From an uncultured Collinsella sp. (lineage in GTDB: Bacteria; Actinomycetota; Coriobacteriia; Coriobacteriales; Coriobacteriaceae), in contig UQPF01000001.1 of NCBI GenBank assembly GCA_900542905.1, forward strand, positions 224,148 through 288,147: 64,000 nucleotides of DNA, in the 5' to 3' direction. Made by a program: the position numbers and the translations under genes. A model generated the notes under the pieces. The model was not told the DNA's origin, did not search any database, and was given only the letters and a program-made list of their open reading frames with translations. Of the stretch, positions 51,509 to 60,591 are shown piece by piece; the first letter of the stretch is position 1; every line of letters begins with the position of its first letter.

Positions 51509-51550
51509 ACGGGCGGCCTCGCAGCGGGAAACCCCGCAGCGGGGCCGCCC
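51509..51550 (+). terminator. Hairpin after the exonuclease gene
   Basis: GGGCGGCC...GCGGG / CCCCGC...GGCCGCCC forms a strong stem but lacks a T-tract. The remaining gap to 51829 is AT-rich and shows no gene. Confidence 0.5.
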
Positions 51551-51829
51551 TACGTTCCACAAATAAACCTGCCATCACAAATTCTGAACACTCATTGCGA
51601 ACGATTTCGGCCAATTCCCGACACGTAATTCGTTGTCGGATGGTGATGCATCACTATCAAATGTGCGGCAATTGAGTATTTATATGCTATAGCTAAGCTG
51701 CGAAAACTTTTATTTAGGGCATACCAACCCATAATTGCGTCAAGCTTTTTGACAGCATTTGGTTAGACCTCTAAAACGGCTTTTCCACTCAGCGCCGTCA
51801 ACACGGCATTAGCTGACACGATATATATC

Positions 51830-53020
51830 ATGAGTATCGTATTGTCACATACCACTGCAAAAGCGGTCTACCAGGCCGCGCATTCGGTGTCTGCGAAAGG
51901 CATCGAGTCCTGTAGCCCTGCCGCGATTTATGGATCATGTCCCACCGGAACGCTCCTTGACGCAGCCGCAGAATGGCTCACCAAACATGATGTTTCCCTC
52001 GACGCAAATGATTCCCTCGAGGTGATGGTGTTTGATCGCAGGAATGCGCGCTATGCAATGAACTGTCAATGCCACGTTTCTTCAAAACGATTCTCGAACT
52101 CACGCTTTATAGAGCTCAAAGATGGCATCTTCATTGTTGGCGTTGAGCTTTGCGCACTTCAGGCCGCCACCTATCTTTCTTTTCGCGAACTAGTGGAGTA
52201 CTACTTTGAACTGTGCGGCGCTTATTCCCTTGGAACCGACTCTTCCACCTCCTATACCGAGCGTTTCGCGCTCACCTCGACCGAGAGGTTAAAGCAGTTC
52301 TTTAATTCCATTACCAGATGCGACGGTCTGGCCCTTGCCCGAAAGGCGATCCAATGTGTGCGCGACGGATGCCGGTCTCCCATGGAAACGGCATTTGTCA
52401 TGATGCTAACGCTGCCCAAAAGCGAAGGAGGGCTTGGTATTAAGGGAATTGAGACCGATTACGAGGTGCAGGTCACCACTGCCGCAAAGAATCTCACGAG
52501 ACGCAAAAAGTTCTTTATGGATGCGTATCTAAAGAAATCTCGCACAGACATTGAATACAACGGTTTTTATCATGACGCGGAAGAAGACCGCGCCATCGAT
52601 GAGGAGCGCAAGAATGCACTTGCGTCCATGGGGTACGGAATCATCACCGTCAGCCGTTATTCCTTTATGCATGCCAGCTCTTTTGTTAGGGTCATGGAAG
52701 CAATCCAGCGGAAAGAGGGCGTACGCCCCTCGCGTCTGCCAAAAGACTTTCAAGTCATGCAAGAGGACCTGAGACAGTTTGTTCTCAGAAGGTTTATAGA
52801 AGAGAAAAAGCGAATTCAGAAGCAGCTTCGCCAGGATTCCGAAGAGCGTCAACGAATCGACCTCGAAAAAGCAACACTCGAGGGCATCACGCTGGATGAC
52901 CCGACAATTAATGAAGTTGCAGCAATCGATGACATGCAGACTGTCGAATCCAACAGCCCATCATTTGTCCAAACAAGCAGTCTCACGCCCGAGGGCAAGG
53001 TCTTCGGGGCCGGAGACTAG
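51830..53020 (+). CDS. Putative PD-(D/E)XK-like nuclease (DUF559/Vsr-type core), unknown role
   Basis: 396 residues, not firmly recognised. Residues ~185-295 resemble the DUF559/Vsr endonuclease core: E186 in RSPMETAFV, D231 in KKFFMDAYL, E242 in DIEYNGFYHDA, then a strand GYGIITVSR. The region before it (ALQAATYLSFRELVEYYFELCG) resembles the helical part seen in AbiEi-like proteins. The C-terminus is a charged helix (about 315-355) and a Thr/Asp-rich tail. Codons are visibly more A/T-ending than in neighbouring genes, and AT-rich gaps flank it, suggesting recent transfer. No methylase or antitoxin gene is adjacent. Confidence 0.6.
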   Translation: MSIVLSHTTAKAVYQAAHSVSAKGIESCSPAAIYGSCPTGTLLDAAAEWLTKHDVSLDANDSLEVMVFDRRNARYAMNCQCHVSSKRFSNSRFIELKDGIFIVGVELCALQAATYLSFRELVEYYFELCGAYSLGTDSSTSYTERFALTSTERLKQFFNSITRCDGLALARKAIQCVRDGCRSPMETAFVMMLTLPKSEGGLGIKGIETDYEVQVTTAAKNLTRRKKFFMDAYLKKSRTDIEYNGFYHDAEEDRAIDEERKNALASMGYGIITVSRYSFMHASSFVRVMEAIQRKEGVRPSRLPKDFQVMQEDLRQFVLRRFIEEKKRIQKQLRQDSEERQRIDLEKATLEGITLDDPTINEVAAIDDMQTVESNSPSFVQTSSLTPEGKVFGAGD

Positions 53021-53049
53021 GCCGGCTAACAAGGTGGGTACCCTAGCGA

Positions 53050-53270
53050 CGTGCAAAATTGCGAGTATTCAGCAGGGTCGGGTGTCTATCACCCTCGAGT
53101 GGATCCAAATGTGGAGCGAAATCACTCTTGCGTGAGAGCGTTAGGCAACATTTGAGGAAGAACTCATCGGATTAACACCCTAAGATAACTCTTGAACTGC
53201 ATTATATGACCTGCAATAAATTAGCGGACCCCCTATAGTTGCAGAATACTCCAATTTTTGCACGGCGCGG
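53050..53270. repeat. Dispersed intergenic element, copy B
   Basis: GTGCAAAATTGCGAGTATTC (53051 on) and ACTCCAATTTTTGCACGGCG (53248 on) match the two blocks at 1751-1991. The remaining 53021-53365 gap shows no gene. Confidence 0.5.
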
Positions 53271-53365
53271 GGGCACCCACCTCGGCATCGACTATCAAAA
53301 CCGCTCAGTCCGGGGTCTCGTCCACTATTCCCCATCATTTTGTCCGATGAATTACTTAAACGTTA

Positions 53366-53426
53366 TTGACATATGAACATGCGCTCATATAATCGGAAGC
53401 AAGTTTTATGAGCGCATGTTCATATG
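53366..53426 (+). promoter_or_regulatory. Consensus promoter with paired ArsR-type operators
   Basis: TTGACA (53366-53371), 16-bp spacer, TATAAT (53388-53393). The spacer holds ATATGAACATGCGCTCATAT (53371-53390). Its inverted copy TTATGAGCGCATGTTCATAT lies at 53407-53426, just after the start of transcription. A third, imperfect copy (ATATGAGCGAGTGTTCATTC) is at 54145-54164 upstream of the ATPase. This is a textbook layout for ArsR/SmtB repression released by metal. Confidence 0.85.
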
Positions 53427-53439
53427 AAAGGATATTGCA

Positions 53440-53805
53440 ATGAGCATCCGCGTTGATGAAATGAAACCCGACACCGAGGCCACCGAGCCCGCGATCCCCA
53501 CCACCTGCTCGCCCGAGGACCTTCCCGACGAGGAGCTTCTCTACGACCTCGCCGACCTGTTCAAGGTCTTCAGCGACACCACGCGCATCAAGATCCTCTA
53601 TGCCCTCATGGGCCGCGAGCTCTGCGTGGCAGACATCGCCGAAGCGACCGAAACCTCGCAGTCCGCGGTGTCGCACCAGCTGCGCACACTCAAGCAGTCG
53701 CACCTGGTTAAATTCCGGCGCGACGGGCGCAATATCCTCTACTCGCTCGCCGACGACCACGTCTACACCATGCTCAACCAGGGCATGAGCCACATCTGCG
53801 AATAG
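53440..53805 (+). CDS. ArsR/SmtB-family metal-sensing repressor
   Basis: 121 residues. HTH: DLFKVFSDTTRIKILYALMGRELCVADIAEATETSQSAVSHQLRTLKQSHLV. The ELCVAD motif is the metal site of CadC/ArsR-type sensors; C-terminal DDHVYTMLNQGMSHICE offers further His/Glu ligands as in the alpha-5 zinc site. Autoregulated through operators at 53371-53426. First gene of a metal-efflux cassette. Confidence 0.92.
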   Translation: MSIRVDEMKPDTEATEPAIPTTCSPEDLPDEELLYDLADLFKVFSDTTRIKILYALMGRELCVADIAEATETSQSAVSHQLRTLKQSHLVKFRRDGRNILYSLADDHVYTMLNQGMSHICE

Positions 53806-53868
53806 CGACCAACCACGGTACCAGCGCGGCCTGCACCCAAGCCTCAAATACAGAGAAAGGAACCCACC

Positions 53869-54087
53869 ATGAAAAAGCAGTTTAAACTCGACGAGATCGA
53901 CTGCGCCAACTGCGCGCGTGAGCTTCAGGACGAGCTGGCCAAGCTCGAGGGCATCAAATCCGTGTCCGTCAACTTTATGACCCAGAAGTTGACGCTCGAA
54001 GCCGATGACGCCGAGTTCGACGAGGTACTCAACCGCGTTGTAGAGTTTACGGCCGACGCCGAACCGGACTGCGAGATCATTCTCTAG
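53869..54087 (+). CDS. Stand-alone heavy-metal-associated (HMA) domain protein
   Basis: 72 residues. Single HMA ferredoxin-like domain with metal site IDCANCARELQDEL (CxxC). Most such domains are fused to the N-terminus of the exporter; here the domain is separate and the ATPase downstream has none. It may deliver Cd/Zn/Pb or similar to the ATPase. AGAAAGGAACCCACC precedes the ATG. Confidence 0.9.
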   Translation: MKKQFKLDEIDCANCARELQDELAKLEGIKSVSVNFMTQKLTLEADDAEFDEVLNRVVEFTADAEPDCEIIL

Positions 54088-54144
54088 CCCGGGTTTACGC
54101 CAACCTGCAAGGCCGCGCTTGCCGCGGCCTTTGCTCGCGAAATT

Positions 54145-54164
54145 ATATGAGCGAGTGTTCATTC
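54145..54164 (+). promoter_or_regulatory. Third ArsR-type operator, upstream of the ATPase gene
   Basis: ATATGAGCGAGTGTTCATTC matches the operator pair at 53371-53426 at most positions. It suggests an internal, separately repressed promoter for the ATPase. Confidence 0.6.
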
Positions 54165-54187
54165 ATTCAAATGGGAGGATACGAGTC

Positions 54188-56140
54188 ATGACCACCGCCG
54201 ATCCCAAAAAGAAAAAGAAGAAGCGTAAGAAGAAAGAGTCCCTTGAGCATAAGCGCAATCGTATCCTGGTAGCGCTAGGCATTTTTGCGGTGGTGTACGC
54301 CCTCGACGAGCTCGGTACCCTTACCGCCGCATTCGGCACCCCGGGCGACATCTACGCCAGCTTCGCACTGTTCCTCGTGCCGTTTTTGATTGCCGGCTAC
54401 GACGTGCTCCAAAAGGCATACAACAACATCCGCCGCGGCAAGGCGTTCGACGAGAGCTTCCTCATGGCCGTCGCGACCATCGGCGCGTTTGCCATGGTGC
54501 TCTTCCCCGATACCGACCCGCACATGGCCGAAGGCGCCGCCGTCATGCTGTTCTACCAGGTCGGCGAGCTGTTCCAGGCATACGCCGTGGGCAAGAGCCG
54601 TAAATCGATCAGCGCCATGATGGACATCGCACCCGACTACGCCAACGTCGAGCAACCCGACGGCTCACTCGAACAGGTCTTCCCCGATGACATCGCGGTC
54701 GGCACCGTGATCGTGGTCAAGCCCGGCGAGCGCGTGCCTATCGACGGCGTCATCGTCGAGGGCGAAACCCAGCTCGACACCGCCGCCCTTACCGGTGAGT
54801 CGGTCCCCCGCCCGGCCAAAACCGGAGACGATATCATCAGCGGCTGCATCAACATGACGGGGCTCATCCACGTGCGCACCACCAAGCCCTTTGGCGAGTC
54901 CACCGTCGCACGCGTCCTGGAGCTCGTGGAGAATGCCAACGAAAAGAAGGCACGCACCGAGAACTTCATCACGCGCTTTGCCCGCATCTACACGCCCGCC
55001 GTCACCGGCGCTGCCGCGGTGCTCGCGCTCGGCGGTGGCCTGGTCACCGGTGCCTGGTCCGACTGGATTCTGCGCGGCCTGACCTTCTTGGTCGTCAGCT
55101 GCCCGTGCGCGTTGGTGATCAGCGTGCCGCTCAGTTTCTTTGGCGGCATCGGCGGCGCATCCAAGCTGGGCGTTCTCATCAAGGGTTCTAACTACCTCGA
55201 GACGCTCGCCGACGTGGACACCGTCGTCTTTGACAAGACGGGCACCCTCACCAACGGCACGTTCTCGGTGGTCGCGGTACACCCCGAGGCCGGCTATACC
55301 GAGCAGTCGTTGCTCGAAGTCGCAGCCCTTGCTGAGTCGTTCTCCGATCACCCCATCGCGCAGTCCGTACGTGTCGCCTACCAGGGCGAGGTCGACCCCA
55401 AGCGCGTAAGCGACTCCACCAACGACGCGGGCCATGGCGTGACGGCAACCATCGACGGCAAGCACGTCGTCGTTGGCAACGCTAAGATGCTTGCCGCGAC
55501 CGGAGTCGAAGCACCCGATTGTGAGGTTGTCGGCACCATCCTCCACGTGCTAGTCGATGGCATCTATGCCGGCCACATTGTAATTGCCGACACCATAAAG
55601 GCCGACGCCGAGCAGACGATCCGCGACCTGCACGCCGCCGGCGTCAAGCGCACCGTCATGCTCACGGGCGACCGCGAGGAAGTGGCTGCTGCGGTGGCCA
55701 AGCAGCTGGGGCTCGACGAGTTCCACGCGCAGCTGCTGCCGGGCGACAAGGTCGAGCGCGTCGAGGCATTGCTGGCAGCCGAATCGGGCAAGGGCAAGCT
55801 CGCCTTTGTCGGCGACGGCATCAACGATGCGCCTGTGCTCACCCGCGCAGACGTTGGCATTGCCATGGGCGCTATGGGTTCCGACGCCGCGATTGAGGCC
55901 GCCGACGTGGTGCTCATGGACGACAAACCGTCCAACATCTCCCGCGCGATCCGCGTGGCGCGCAAGACCATGTCGATTGTTTGGCAGAACATCATCTTTG
56001 CGCTGGGCATTAAGTTGCTGATTCTGGTGCTTGCGGCACTGGGCATCGCCAACATGTGGCTTGCCGTGTTCGGCGATGTGGGTGTGGCGATCATCGCCAT
56101 CCTGAACGCCATGCGCGCGATGGGTGTCAAGAACCTGTAG
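54188..56140 (+). CDS. P1B-type heavy-metal-transporting ATPase (CadA/ZntA-like)
   Basis: 650 residues. The N-terminus is a Lys/Arg stretch (PKKKKKKRKKKESLEHKRNR) in place of an HMA domain. Actuator TGES, membrane metal site SCPCALV (C305, C307), phosphorylation site DKTGTLT (D349) and hinge GDGINDAPVL (~542-551). CPC with a family-typical C-terminus points to Zn/Cd/Pb export rather than Cu. GGGAGGATACGAGTC precedes the ATG at 54188. Works with the separate HMA protein and ArsR repressor upstream. Confidence 0.93.
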   Translation: MTTADPKKKKKKRKKKESLEHKRNRILVALGIFAVVYALDELGTLTAAFGTPGDIYASFALFLVPFLIAGYDVLQKAYNNIRRGKAFDESFLMAVATIGAFAMVLFPDTDPHMAEGAAVMLFYQVGELFQAYAVGKSRKSISAMMDIAPDYANVEQPDGSLEQVFPDDIAVGTVIVVKPGERVPIDGVIVEGETQLDTAALTGESVPRPAKTGDDIISGCINMTGLIHVRTTKPFGESTVARVLELVENANEKKARTENFITRFARIYTPAVTGAAAVLALGGGLVTGAWSDWILRGLTFLVVSCPCALVISVPLSFFGGIGGASKLGVLIKGSNYLETLADVDTVVFDKTGTLTNGTFSVVAVHPEAGYTEQSLLEVAALAESFSDHPIAQSVRVAYQGEVDPKRVSDSTNDAGHGVTATIDGKHVVVGNAKMLAATGVEAPDCEVVGTILHVLVDGIYAGHIVIADTIKADAEQTIRDLHAAGVKRTVMLTGDREEVAAAVAKQLGLDEFHAQLLPGDKVERVEALLAAESGKGKLAFVGDGINDAPVLTRADVGIAMGAMGSDAAIEAADVVLMDDKPSNISRAIRVARKTMSIVWQNIIFALGIKLLILVLAALGIANMWLAVFGDVGVAIIAILNAMRAMGVKNL

Positions 56141-56156
56141 CGTTCGTGGGCTGTCC

Positions 56157-56283
56157 GGCCGGGACCGGGCTTGGTTTTGAAAACGTCCTCGCGCATGAGG
56201 CCCGTCTTTCCTGCTCCTGCGGAGCAACGGAAAGGCGGGCCTCGCGCTGCGGAGTGTTTTCAAAACCAAGCCCGGTCCCGGCC
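56157..56283. repeat. 127-bp long hairpin with perfect 28-bp arms
   Basis: Arms GGCCGGGACCGGGCTTGGTT...GAAAAC (56157-56184) and its exact complement (56256-56283). Inside is a second stem, GAGGCCCG.CTTTCC / GGAAAG.CGGGCCTC. It lies between the convergent ATPase and repressor genes, so bidirectional termination is plausible, but the size is unusual. Confidence 0.8.
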
Positions 56284-56361
56284 TGCGATGACGTTGCTGG
56301 CGGTTCTTGGGCATCGCTTGCTGGCGGGGTTCCTTGTCTGAGTTGAACTTAGTTGGCGGGG

Positions 56362-56739
56362 CTACTGGTCCCGGTCGCTGTCCCGGCCCAACATCGCCCT
56401 TAGCTTCTCAAAGCTCTCCTCGCTCAGGCAGTGCTCCATGTGGCAGCCCTCTTGCGACGCGACCTCAGCCGAAACACCCGCATCCTCCAGCAGCCCCACG
56501 AAAAAGCAGTGACGCTCCCACATTTGGCGAGCGACCTCCAGCCCTCGCTCTGTCAGATGAACATCTCGTTTGCCCATTTCGACATAGCCGTTGCTTTCCA
56601 GCGTCGCCATGGCCTTGGAAACGCTCGCCTTGGTTACGCCGAGGTACTCCGCAACGTCGATCGAGCGCACGATGACCTGACGTTCCGACAGAACGTAGAT
56701 TGATTCGAGATAGTCTTCTCCGGATTCACGTAGGGCCAT
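56362..56739 (-). CDS. DtxR/MntR-family metal-dependent repressor
   Basis: 125 residues. HTH: GEDYLESIYVLSERQVIVRSIDVAEYLGVTKASVSKAMATLESNGYVEM, then the dimerisation/metal domain with ERHCFFVGLLEDAGV and EGCHMEHCLSEES. Length and lack of an SH3 domain fit MntR more than DtxR. Manganese or iron acts as co-repressor in this family. Candidate operator repeats lie upstream at 56765-56846. The target may include the His-rich permease at 49250-50338; this is inference. Confidence 0.9.
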   Translation of the reverse strand: MALRESGEDYLESIYVLSERQVIVRSIDVAEYLGVTKASVSKAMATLESNGYVEMGKRDVHLTERGLEVARQMWERHCFFVGLLEDAGVSAEVASQEGCHMEHCLSEESFEKLRAMLGRDSDRDQ

Positions 56740-56764
56740 GGGCCGCCTTTCGCGATGATTGCTA

Positions 56765-56846
56765 GTTAGCCTTTGGATACTTTCCACGGCTAAATTTACC
56801 GCAAAAGTTGCCCATGTCTTACTACTTTGTCTAAAAGTTAGCCGTG
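56765..56846 (-). promoter_or_regulatory. Operator-like repeats upstream of the DtxR/MntR gene
   Basis: Three TTAGCC-type half-sites: GTTAGCC (56765-56771), CACGGCTAA (56785-56793) and TTAGCCGTG (56838-56846). The last two are a perfect 9-bp inverted pair. The motif resembles DtxR/MntR boxes, suggesting autoregulation. Confidence 0.5.
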
Positions 56847-56874
56847 TTTCACAAAACGTGCGGGACGAAAACAA

Positions 56875-56912
56875 AATGGGAACACGCCCCGCAAGGAGTG
56901 TCCCCAAGTGCC
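56875..56912. repeat. GGGGACG-class intergenic repeat, partial copy e
   Basis: GGGAACACGCCCC then AAGGAGTGTCCCCAAGTGCC, matching pieces at 21867-21920 and 34566-34645. Confidence 0.5.
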
Positions 56913-56921
56913 GAGCCGCAG

Positions 56922-57692
56922 CTATAGCAGTCCAAAGTACTTCGCGGCGTTGTAGATGCCGTCGTCGTCCACGGCGGTCGTCACATAGGTCGCCGCAGCT
57001 TTCACCGTGTCCTGTGCGTTGCCCATGGCCACGCTCGTGCCCACGGCGGCAAACATCGACAGGTCGTTCTCGCCGTCGCCAAAGGCAATCGCCTCGCTCG
57101 CGTCGATACCAAGCCGCTCGAGCGTCGCCGCCACGCCCAGGTCCTTGCCGCCGTTAGCGGGAATAATGTCGCAGAACAGGTCGCACCAGCGCGTGGTGAG
57201 CGAATGCGACACGGCATCGGTCACGATATGCTCGTCAACTGGGTCAACAAAGGCACAGAACTGATAGACCGGCGCGTCAAAGGCATGCTCAAACGGCTCC
57301 TCGTGGTAGACGATTCCCGCGTTGCTGCCAGCCGTCACCACGCGCTCGGACAGGCGGTTCACAAACGAGTTCTCGCCCTGCATGCACAGTGAGTCGTAGC
57401 GCCCCTGCGCCACCTGGTCCACAATCACCGCAACGTCGTCCGGATCGATCGGGCAGCTGCGGTAGACGCCCTTGGCATCAAAACAGTGCTGGCCCGAAAG
57501 CGTAATGTACGCATCCCAGCCCAGGTCGAACAGCCAGTCCGGCATCTGGTAGGTCGGACGGCCCGTGGCGATCACGCACGCAATCCCCTGCTCGCGAAAG
57601 CTGTCGAGCACCTGCTGCGCCGACGCCGGAATCCGGTGGGTCTTAAAGCTCAGCAGCGTACCGTCGATATCGAAAAACGCGGCTTTGATCAT
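56922..57692 (-). CDS. Cof-type HAD hydrolase
   Basis: 256 residues. HAD motif I FFDIDGTLL, motif II VIATGRP, the conserved Lys in NGGKDLGVAATLERLG and motif III/IV AFGDGENDLSMFAAVGTSVAM. Cof-type C2 cap. Dephosphorylates sugar phosphates or similar metabolites; the substrate is unknown. Gene ends 14 bases after a repeat fragment and starts 7 bases after the ABC-F gene stop. Confidence 0.92.
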   Translation of the reverse strand: MIKAAFFDIDGTLLSFKTHRIPASAQQVLDSFREQGIACVIATGRPTYQMPDWLFDLGWDAYITLSGQHCFDAKGVYRSCPIDPDDVAVIVDQVAQGRYDSLCMQGENSFVNRLSERVVTAGSNAGIVYHEEPFEHAFDAPVYQFCAFVDPVDEHIVTDAVSHSLTTRWCDLFCDIIPANGGKDLGVAATLERLGIDASEAIAFGDGENDLSMFAAVGTSVAMGNAQDTVKAAATYVTTAVDDDGIYNAAKYFGLL

Positions 57693-57698
57693 TCTCGC

Positions 57699-59555
57699 CT
57701 ACTCCTCGCCCTCGAGCTTTTCGCTCGCCTCGAGCCACGCCATCTCCAGCTCGTCCATGGCGGCGTGAGCCTCGTCGATCTTTGCCTGCTGCTCGCCGAG
57801 CGCCGTGTAGTTGGTGGGATCGACCTGGGCCATGGCGGCCTCGGCCTCCTCCACGCGGGCGCGCTGCGTCTCCATCTTGCGCTCGAGCGAGCTCACCTCG
57901 CGGCGGAGCTTCTGACGCTCGGCGTTGGAAAGGCCGTTGGGCTGACCGCTCGACTTGGGCTTGTCGGCAGCAGCCGCCGCACCGGTATCGAACGTGCCGG
58001 TCTTAGCGCTCGGCGCGCCCACGGGCTCGCCCTCGGCGGTAGCGTTGCACAGGCGCAGGTACTGGTCCACGCCGCCGGGCATATGCGTCAGATGGCCATC
58101 GAGCAGTGCCCACTGTTGGTCGGTCACGCGCTCCATCAAAAAGCGATCGTGTGTCACCAGGATCAGCGTGCCGGGCCAGCCGTCCAGCAGGTCCTCGACA
58201 ATCGCGAGCATGTCGGTATCCAGGTCGTTGCCCGGCTCGTCCAGGATGAGCACGTTGGGCTCGTCCAGAATCGTCAGCAACAGCGACAGGCGACGGCGCT
58301 GGCCGCCCGAAAGATCGCCGATGCGGCTCCAGAGCTGCTGCGTCGTAAAGCCCAGACGCTCGCAGAGCTTCTCGGGCGAAGTCTCCTTGCCGTCGATGAC
58401 GTAGTACTTCTTATAGTTGCCGAGCACCTCGCGGATCGTGTCGCCCATGTAGGGTTCGAGCTCCTCGAGCTGCTGCGACAGCACGCCAAAGCGCACTGTC
58501 TGGCCAATCTTCACGCGGCCGCGCGTGGGTTCAATCTTGCCCTGGATCACGTCGAGCAGCGTCGACTTGCCGGCACCGTTCTCGCCCAGCAGGCCATAGC
58601 GGTCGCCCGCACCAATGAGCCAGGTCACGTCAGAGAGCACCTGCTTGGGCGCGCCATCGGTATCCGCATAGCCGGCGTCCACGTCGACCACATCGATAAC
58701 CTGCTTGCCCAGGCGGCTCACGGCGAGGCGCTTGAGCTCCAGCTCGTCACGCACGGGCGGCACGTCGGCGATCAGCTCGCGAGCGGCATCAACGCGAAAC
58801 TTGGGCTTGGTGGAACGCGCCTGGGCGCCGCGGCTCAGCCACGCGAGCTCCTTGCGCGCCATGTTGCGACGGCGTTCCTCGGTAACCGCGGCCATGCGGT
58901 CGCGCTCCACGCGCTGCAGGATATATGCGGAGTAGCCGCCCTCGAAGGGATCGACCTGGCCGTCGTGGACCTCCCACATGCTGGTGCAGACCTCGTCCAA
59001 GAACCAGCGATCGTGCGTGACCACGAGCATGGCGCCCTGACCGCGCTGCCAGCGAGCCTTAAGATGGCGTGCAAGCCAGTTGATGGTGCGCATGTCCAGA
59101 TGGTTAGTGGGCTCGTCGAGCATGAGCACGTCGTAGTCGCCGATCAACAGGCGCGCGAGGTCCACGCGGCGGCGCTGGCCACCCGAAAGCTCGCCCACCG
59201 TGCCCTCCCAGGGCACATCGCTAATGAGACCGGCGAGGATCTGGCGCGTGCGGGGGCTCGACGCCCACTCATACTCGGGCGTGTCGCCCACGACGGCATG
59301 GTGCACGGTGTCGGTGTCGACAAGCTGGTCCTTTTGGCCGAGCAGGCCGATCGTGGTGCCGCGACGATGCGTCACGCGGCCGTCGTCGGGCTCCAGCGTG
59401 CCGGCGAGCACGCTCAGCAGCGTCGACTTGCCGTCGCCGTTTTTACCGACAATACCAATACGGTCGCCCTCGCCCACGCCGAGCGTCACGCTATCGAAAA
59501 TATGCTTGGTGGGAAACTCTAGGCTGACGGAATCGCATCCCAAAAGAATCGCCAT
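57699..59555 (-). CDS. ABC-F family ATPase (Uup/EttA-like)
   Basis: 618 residues, two ABC domains and no membrane segments. Domain 1: GKNGDGKSTLL, LSGGQRRRVDLARLL, LDEPTNHLD. Domain 2: GENGAGKSTLL, LSGGQRRRLSLLLTIL, LDEPGNDLD. The interdomain linker is charged (ERDRMAAVTEERRRNMARKE). A C-terminal coiled coil (about 560-618, KLRREVSSLERKMETQ) is as in Uup. ABC-F proteins act at the ribosome. A resistance role is possible but not indicated. Confidence 0.92.
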   Translation of the reverse strand: MAILLGCDSVSLEFPTKHIFDSVTLGVGEGDRIGIVGKNGDGKSTLLSVLAGTLEPDDGRVTHRRGTTIGLLGQKDQLVDTDTVHHAVVGDTPEYEWASSPRTRQILAGLISDVPWEGTVGELSGGQRRRVDLARLLIGDYDVLMLDEPTNHLDMRTINWLARHLKARWQRGQGAMLVVTHDRWFLDEVCTSMWEVHDGQVDPFEGGYSAYILQRVERDRMAAVTEERRRNMARKELAWLSRGAQARSTKPKFRVDAARELIADVPPVRDELELKRLAVSRLGKQVIDVVDVDAGYADTDGAPKQVLSDVTWLIGAGDRYGLLGENGAGKSTLLDVIQGKIEPTRGRVKIGQTVRFGVLSQQLEELEPYMGDTIREVLGNYKKYYVIDGKETSPEKLCERLGFTTQQLWSRIGDLSGGQRRRLSLLLTILDEPNVLILDEPGNDLDTDMLAIVEDLLDGWPGTLILVTHDRFLMERVTDQQWALLDGHLTHMPGGVDQYLRLCNATAEGEPVGAPSAKTGTFDTGAAAAADKPKSSGQPNGLSNAERQKLRREVSSLERKMETQRARVEEAEAAMAQVDPTNYTALGEQQAKIDEAHAAMDELEMAWLEASEKLEGEE

Positions 59556-59625
59556 ATGCCCTGCTCCTTCGTAGAAATTCAACGTTGTCCATAATAGCAG
59601 CGAAAAGGCGGGCCGCACACGACAC

Positions 59626-59662
59626 AAAAAGGCGGGCCATCTCCCAAAAGAGATGACCCGCC
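59626..59662 (-). terminator. Rho-independent terminator of the pst operon
   Basis: On the minus strand, AGGCGGGTCATCTC / GAGATGGCCCGCCT with a TTTTGG loop is followed by TTTTTG, about 55 bases after the pstB stop. Confidence 0.9.
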
Positions 59663-59718
59663 TCTCCAATCAGTCCCGTGGCAACCGTGGCCGCCGCGGG
59701 CCTCAAGCATGTCCCGGA

Positions 59719-60587
<869 letters not shown>

Positions 60588-60591
<4 letters not shown>

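Noticed and set aside
51830..53020. Complete restriction-modification or AbiE toxin-antitoxin system
   Set aside because: Only one gene is present. No methylase, nucleotidyltransferase toxin or antitoxin partner is seen within the flanking gaps.
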